Part shown: piece after piece, positions 4,030 through 5,940 of the stretch
How the letters are laid out: each line of letters starts with the position of its first letter
How positions within the stretch are numbered: the stretch's first letter is position 1
Program-made: the position numbers and the translations under genes
Assembly: GCA_946623915.1 (NCBI GenBank)
Contig: CAMORQ010000131.1
Coordinates: forward strand, 1 to 5,940
DNA length: 5,940 bases
DNA from: an uncultured Coriobacteriaceae bacterium
GTDB taxonomy: Bacteria; Actinomycetota; Coriobacteriia; Coriobacteriales; Eggerthellaceae
Direction: 5' to 3'
Notes under the pieces: generated by a model
What the model was told of the DNA's origin: nothing
Database searches by the model: none
What the model saw: the letters and a program-made list of their open reading frames with translations, nothing else

Positions 4030-5343
4030 ATGCTGAAAAGGAAGATGGCAGACCGCCTTGGCGATTGGAAGAAATCGCATGGCGCGAAGTGCCTCGTCAT
4101 TAACGGAGCGCGCCAGGTGGGCAAATCCTTCATCGTGGACCGCTTCGGCGAGAGCGCGTACGAAAACTACATAAAGATCGACTTCGTAGAGCACCCCGAG
4201 TATAGCAACATCTTCGAAGGCGCCCTCTCTGCCGATCGCATCTATTCGAACATAACGCTCTCCGTGCCCGGCGCGCATATCGTTCCCGGCAAGACGCTCG
4301 TCTTCTTCGACGAGATTCAGGAATGCCCCGCCGCCCGCGCTTCGTTCAAGTACCTCGCCCAAGATGGCAGGTGCGACGTCATAGGGTCTGGGTCGTTGCT
4401 GGGAATGAGGTTTCGCGAACTGTCGGACGCGCCATCGCTGCCCGTGGGATACGAAGAGCAGGCAACGTTGCGTCCCCTCGACTTCGAGGAATTCCTCTGG
4501 GCGCGGGGTTACGACGAAGATGCCACACGTCAGCTCAAATCCTACATGGCCAACCTCGAGGCCATCCCCCGAGCGGTACACGAGACGATGATGCGCCTTT
4601 TGCGCGAGTACCTCGTCGTAGGCGGCATGCCTGCGGTTGTGCGAGCGTTCTCGAATGGGTGGGATTTCGGCGCGGCACACGAGGAACAACTTGCGCTCCA
4701 CACGCTCTACCTCGACGATATTGCCCGCTACGCCGAGCCCGCGCAGCGGGTCAAGGCGCGCGCATGCTATCTCTCCCTCCCACGCCAGCTCGCAAAAGAG
4801 AACACCAAGTTCCAGTACGCAGTCGTGGAAAAGCGCGGCAGTGCACGCAAATTCGACGGCGCGGTCGACTGGCTAGTCGGATCGGACATGGTCCTGCGCT
4901 GCCAGGCCGTGTCCGCTCCCGATTACCCCCTGGTCGCATACGAGGACGGAAGCCGCTTTAGGCTGTATGCGAACGACACGGGTCTTCTGATGGCCATGTA
5001 CGACTTCTCGATGAAGGCCACGGTGGTCGAAAACACGCTGAAGGGCGCCACGAAGGGCGGGCTGTACGAAAACCTGATCGCATGCATGCTTTCCGCAAAC
5101 AACGAGGCACTGCGCTATTGGATGTCAAAGAGCGGCAACCGCGAGGTCGAGTTTCTTGTCGAGCGCAACGGCGCAGTGGCGCCTATCGACGTGAAGTCCT
5201 CGCGGGGCTCCACCGTCTCGCTCGACAGCTTGCTCGACCGCGAAGACGTGCGCGTGGGATACAAGCTCATCGATGGCAATGTTGGCCGATTTGGGAAGAA
5301 GGTCACCCTGCCGCTCTACCTTGCCATGTTCCCTCTGCCTTAA
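4030..5343 (+). CDS. AAA ATPase with DUF4143 (nuclease-like) C-terminal domain
   Basis: 437 residues from ATG at 4030, usual size for this family. Residues 1-160 are an AAA_14-type ATPase: Walker A GARQVGKS (26-33), Walker B TLVFFDEIQECP (89-100), a sensor-like VIGSGSLLG (117-125), and the family signature LRPLDFEEFLWARG (147-160). VVGGMPAVV (196-204) and LYLDDIARY (226-234) mark the linker typical of the group. The DUF4143 region ends with GLYENLIACML (344-354), REVEFLVERNGAVAPIDVKSS (split around 371-391), with Glu347, Glu374, Asp387 and Lys389 placed like a PD-(D/E)XK nuclease fold. The cellular role of these ATPases is unknown; many genomes carry several. It is probably cytoplasmic, as no membrane segment is visible. 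It is preceded by a phased repeat array and is not obviously co-transcribed with the NTPase gene. No intrinsic terminator was seen after it. Confidence 0.93.
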   Translation: MLKRKMADRLGDWKKSHGAKCLVINGARQVGKSFIVDRFGESAYENYIKIDFVEHPEYSNIFEGALSADRIYSNITLSVPGAHIVPGKTLVFFDEIQECPAARASFKYLAQDGRCDVIGSGSLLGMRFRELSDAPSLPVGYEEQATLRPLDFEEFLWARGYDEDATRQLKSYMANLEAIPRAVHETMMRLLREYLVVGGMPAVVRAFSNGWDFGAAHEEQLALHTLYLDDIARYAEPAQRVKARACYLSLPRQLAKENTKFQYAVVEKRGSARKFDGAVDWLVGSDMVLRCQAVSAPDYPLVAYEDGSRFRLYANDTGLLMAMYDFSMKATVVENTLKGATKGGLYENLIACMLSANNEALRYWMSKSGNREVEFLVERNGAVAPIDVKSSRGSTVSLDSLLDREDVRVGYKLIDGNVGRFGKKVTLPLYLAMFPLP

Positions 5344-5423
5344 GGCACGAGAGCGCTTGGCGCGTACACCTACGTTGTCCAAGCAGAGGGGTAAAGATCT
5401 CGCGCATCCATCTTCTCCTGGAA

Positions 5424-5469
5424 GGTGACACAAGAACCGTCCCCCTGTCACCCTCTGTCACCCTCTGTC
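5424..5469. repeat. REP-like palindrome with a short tandem tail
   Basis: GGTGACA (5424-5430) and TGTCACC (5446-5452) form a perfect 7-bp stem around AAGAACCGTCCCC. It is followed by a 10-bp tandem repeat CTGTCACCCT (5445-5454, 5455-5464, then a partial copy to 5469). The sequence resembles 'GTGACA..AAGAACCGTCCCC..TGTCACC' intergenic repeats I recall from many bacterial genomes, some linked to REP-associated tyrosine (Y1) transposases; that link is from memory. No transposase gene is nearby. Confidence 0.7.
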
Positions 5470-5506
5470 TTGACAAGGCGGCAGGGTTTTTGCCACTCTT
5501 GCAACC

Positions 5507-5940
5507 ATGACCAATCAACACGAAGCCAACACCCCGAATGCCACCTTGCCAGCCAACGGCGAGGCCACCTCGCGCCTGGAGCGCATGGTGGGTCCCGACG
5601 GCATCGAGCGCCTTTCGCACGCCCGCGTGATGGTGCTGGGCCTGGGCGGCGTGGGGTCGAGCTGCGTCGAAGCGCTCGCACGCGGAGGTGTGGGCAACTT
5701 CGTCATAGTGGACCACGACGTGGTCGAGGCCAGCAACATCAACCGGCAGGCGATCGCCTTTTGCAGCACCATCGGCCGCAAGAAGGTGGACGTGATGCGC
5801 CAGATGATCGCCGAGATCAACCCCGACGCACACGTGATAGCGCTCGACCAGTTCGTGCTGGCCGACAACCTCGGCGAGCTGTTCGACACCTACGTCGTGC
5901 GCACAGACTACCTGATAGACGCCCTCGCCCCCATCTCCAC
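5507..5940 (+). CDS. tcdA: tRNA threonylcarbamoyladenosine dehydratase (TcdA/CsdL, ThiF/E1-like), C-terminus cut by window edge
   Basis: About 145 residues are visible from ATG at 5507. TcdA uses ATP to convert t6A37 of ANN-decoding tRNAs to its cyclic form. The E1-like fold is clear: RLERMVGPDGIERLSHARV (23-41), nucleotide-binding VLGLGGVGSSCVEALARGGVG (split around 43-63), VDHDVVEASNINRQ (68-81, with Asp69, Asn79, Arg80 and Gln81), and STIGRKKVDVM (87-97) with the conserved Lys. The order and the SRLERMVG...G-x-ERL lead-in favour TcdA over ThiF, MoeB or HesA. Oddity: at 138-141 it reads DALA where the family usually has D-A-I/L-D. No good ribosome binding site precedes ATG 5507; the next in-frame Met is residue 27 (5585), close to the domain start. 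TTGACA at 5470-5475 has no matching -10, so the promoter is unassigned. Confidence 0.88.
   Translation, partial: MTNQHEANTPNATLPANGEATSRLERMVGPDGIERLSHARVMVLGLGGVGSSCVEALARGGVGNFVIVDHDVVEASNINRQAIAFCSTIGRKKVDVMRQMIAEINPDAHVIALDQFVLADNLGELFDTYVVRTDYLIDALAPIS

Noticed and set aside
5355..5384. Possible terminator of the ATPase gene (GCTTGG/CCAAGC)
   Set aside because: Six-bp arms with an 18-nt loop and no T-run on the plus strand.

Overview
The window is a GC-rich bacterial chromosome segment. Codon usage, the set of gene families and the abundance of short GC-rich palindromic repeats suggest a high-GC anaerobe of the Coriobacteriia type (Eggerthella/Slackia-like). This is an inference from style: there is no rRNA or other marker gene. 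No prophage, IS transposase or CRISPR array is visible.

Layout. 1-473 (-): 5' part of a NUDIX hydrolase (COG1051-like) whose C-terminus lies off the left edge. 474-990: gene-free, with a pair of 26-bp motif repeats, a 157-bp element bounded by long inverted repeats, and an interleaved pair of inverted repeats just downstream of the next operon. 991-1802 (-): a two-gene type II toxin-antitoxin operon, a RelB/DinJ-like antitoxin followed by a PIN-domain (PIN_3-like) toxin, with a near-consensus promoter overlapped by a compound operator. 1876-2400: gene-free, holding a stack of palindromes. 2478-3047 (-): ahpC, a typical 2-Cys peroxiredoxin with its own promoter and a strong intrinsic terminator. 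3266-3892 (+): a divergently transcribed P-loop NTPase of the NTPase_1/THEP1 type, probably starting at GTG. 3893-4029: three tandem copies of a 14-bp motif spaced 32-33 bp apart, woven into the promoter of 4030-5343 (+), an AAA ATPase with a DUF4143 nuclease-like C-terminus. 5344-5506: gene-free, with a REP-like hairpin. 5507 to the right edge (+): 5' part of tcdA (tRNA t6A dehydratase, ThiF/E1-like).

How the parts relate. Apart from the toxin-antitoxin pair, the genes look like separate transcription units rather than one pathway: nucleotide clean-up (NUDIX), peroxide detoxification (AhpC), an NTPase of unknown role, an orphan AAA ATPase and tRNA modification (TcdA). The accessory part is the toxin-antitoxin operon, the DUF4143 ATPase and the repeats in nearly every intergenic gap. 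The signals most worth a second look are regulatory: the compound operator of the toxin-antitoxin operon, the triple repeat array in front of the ATPase, and the structured or mobile element at 762-918.
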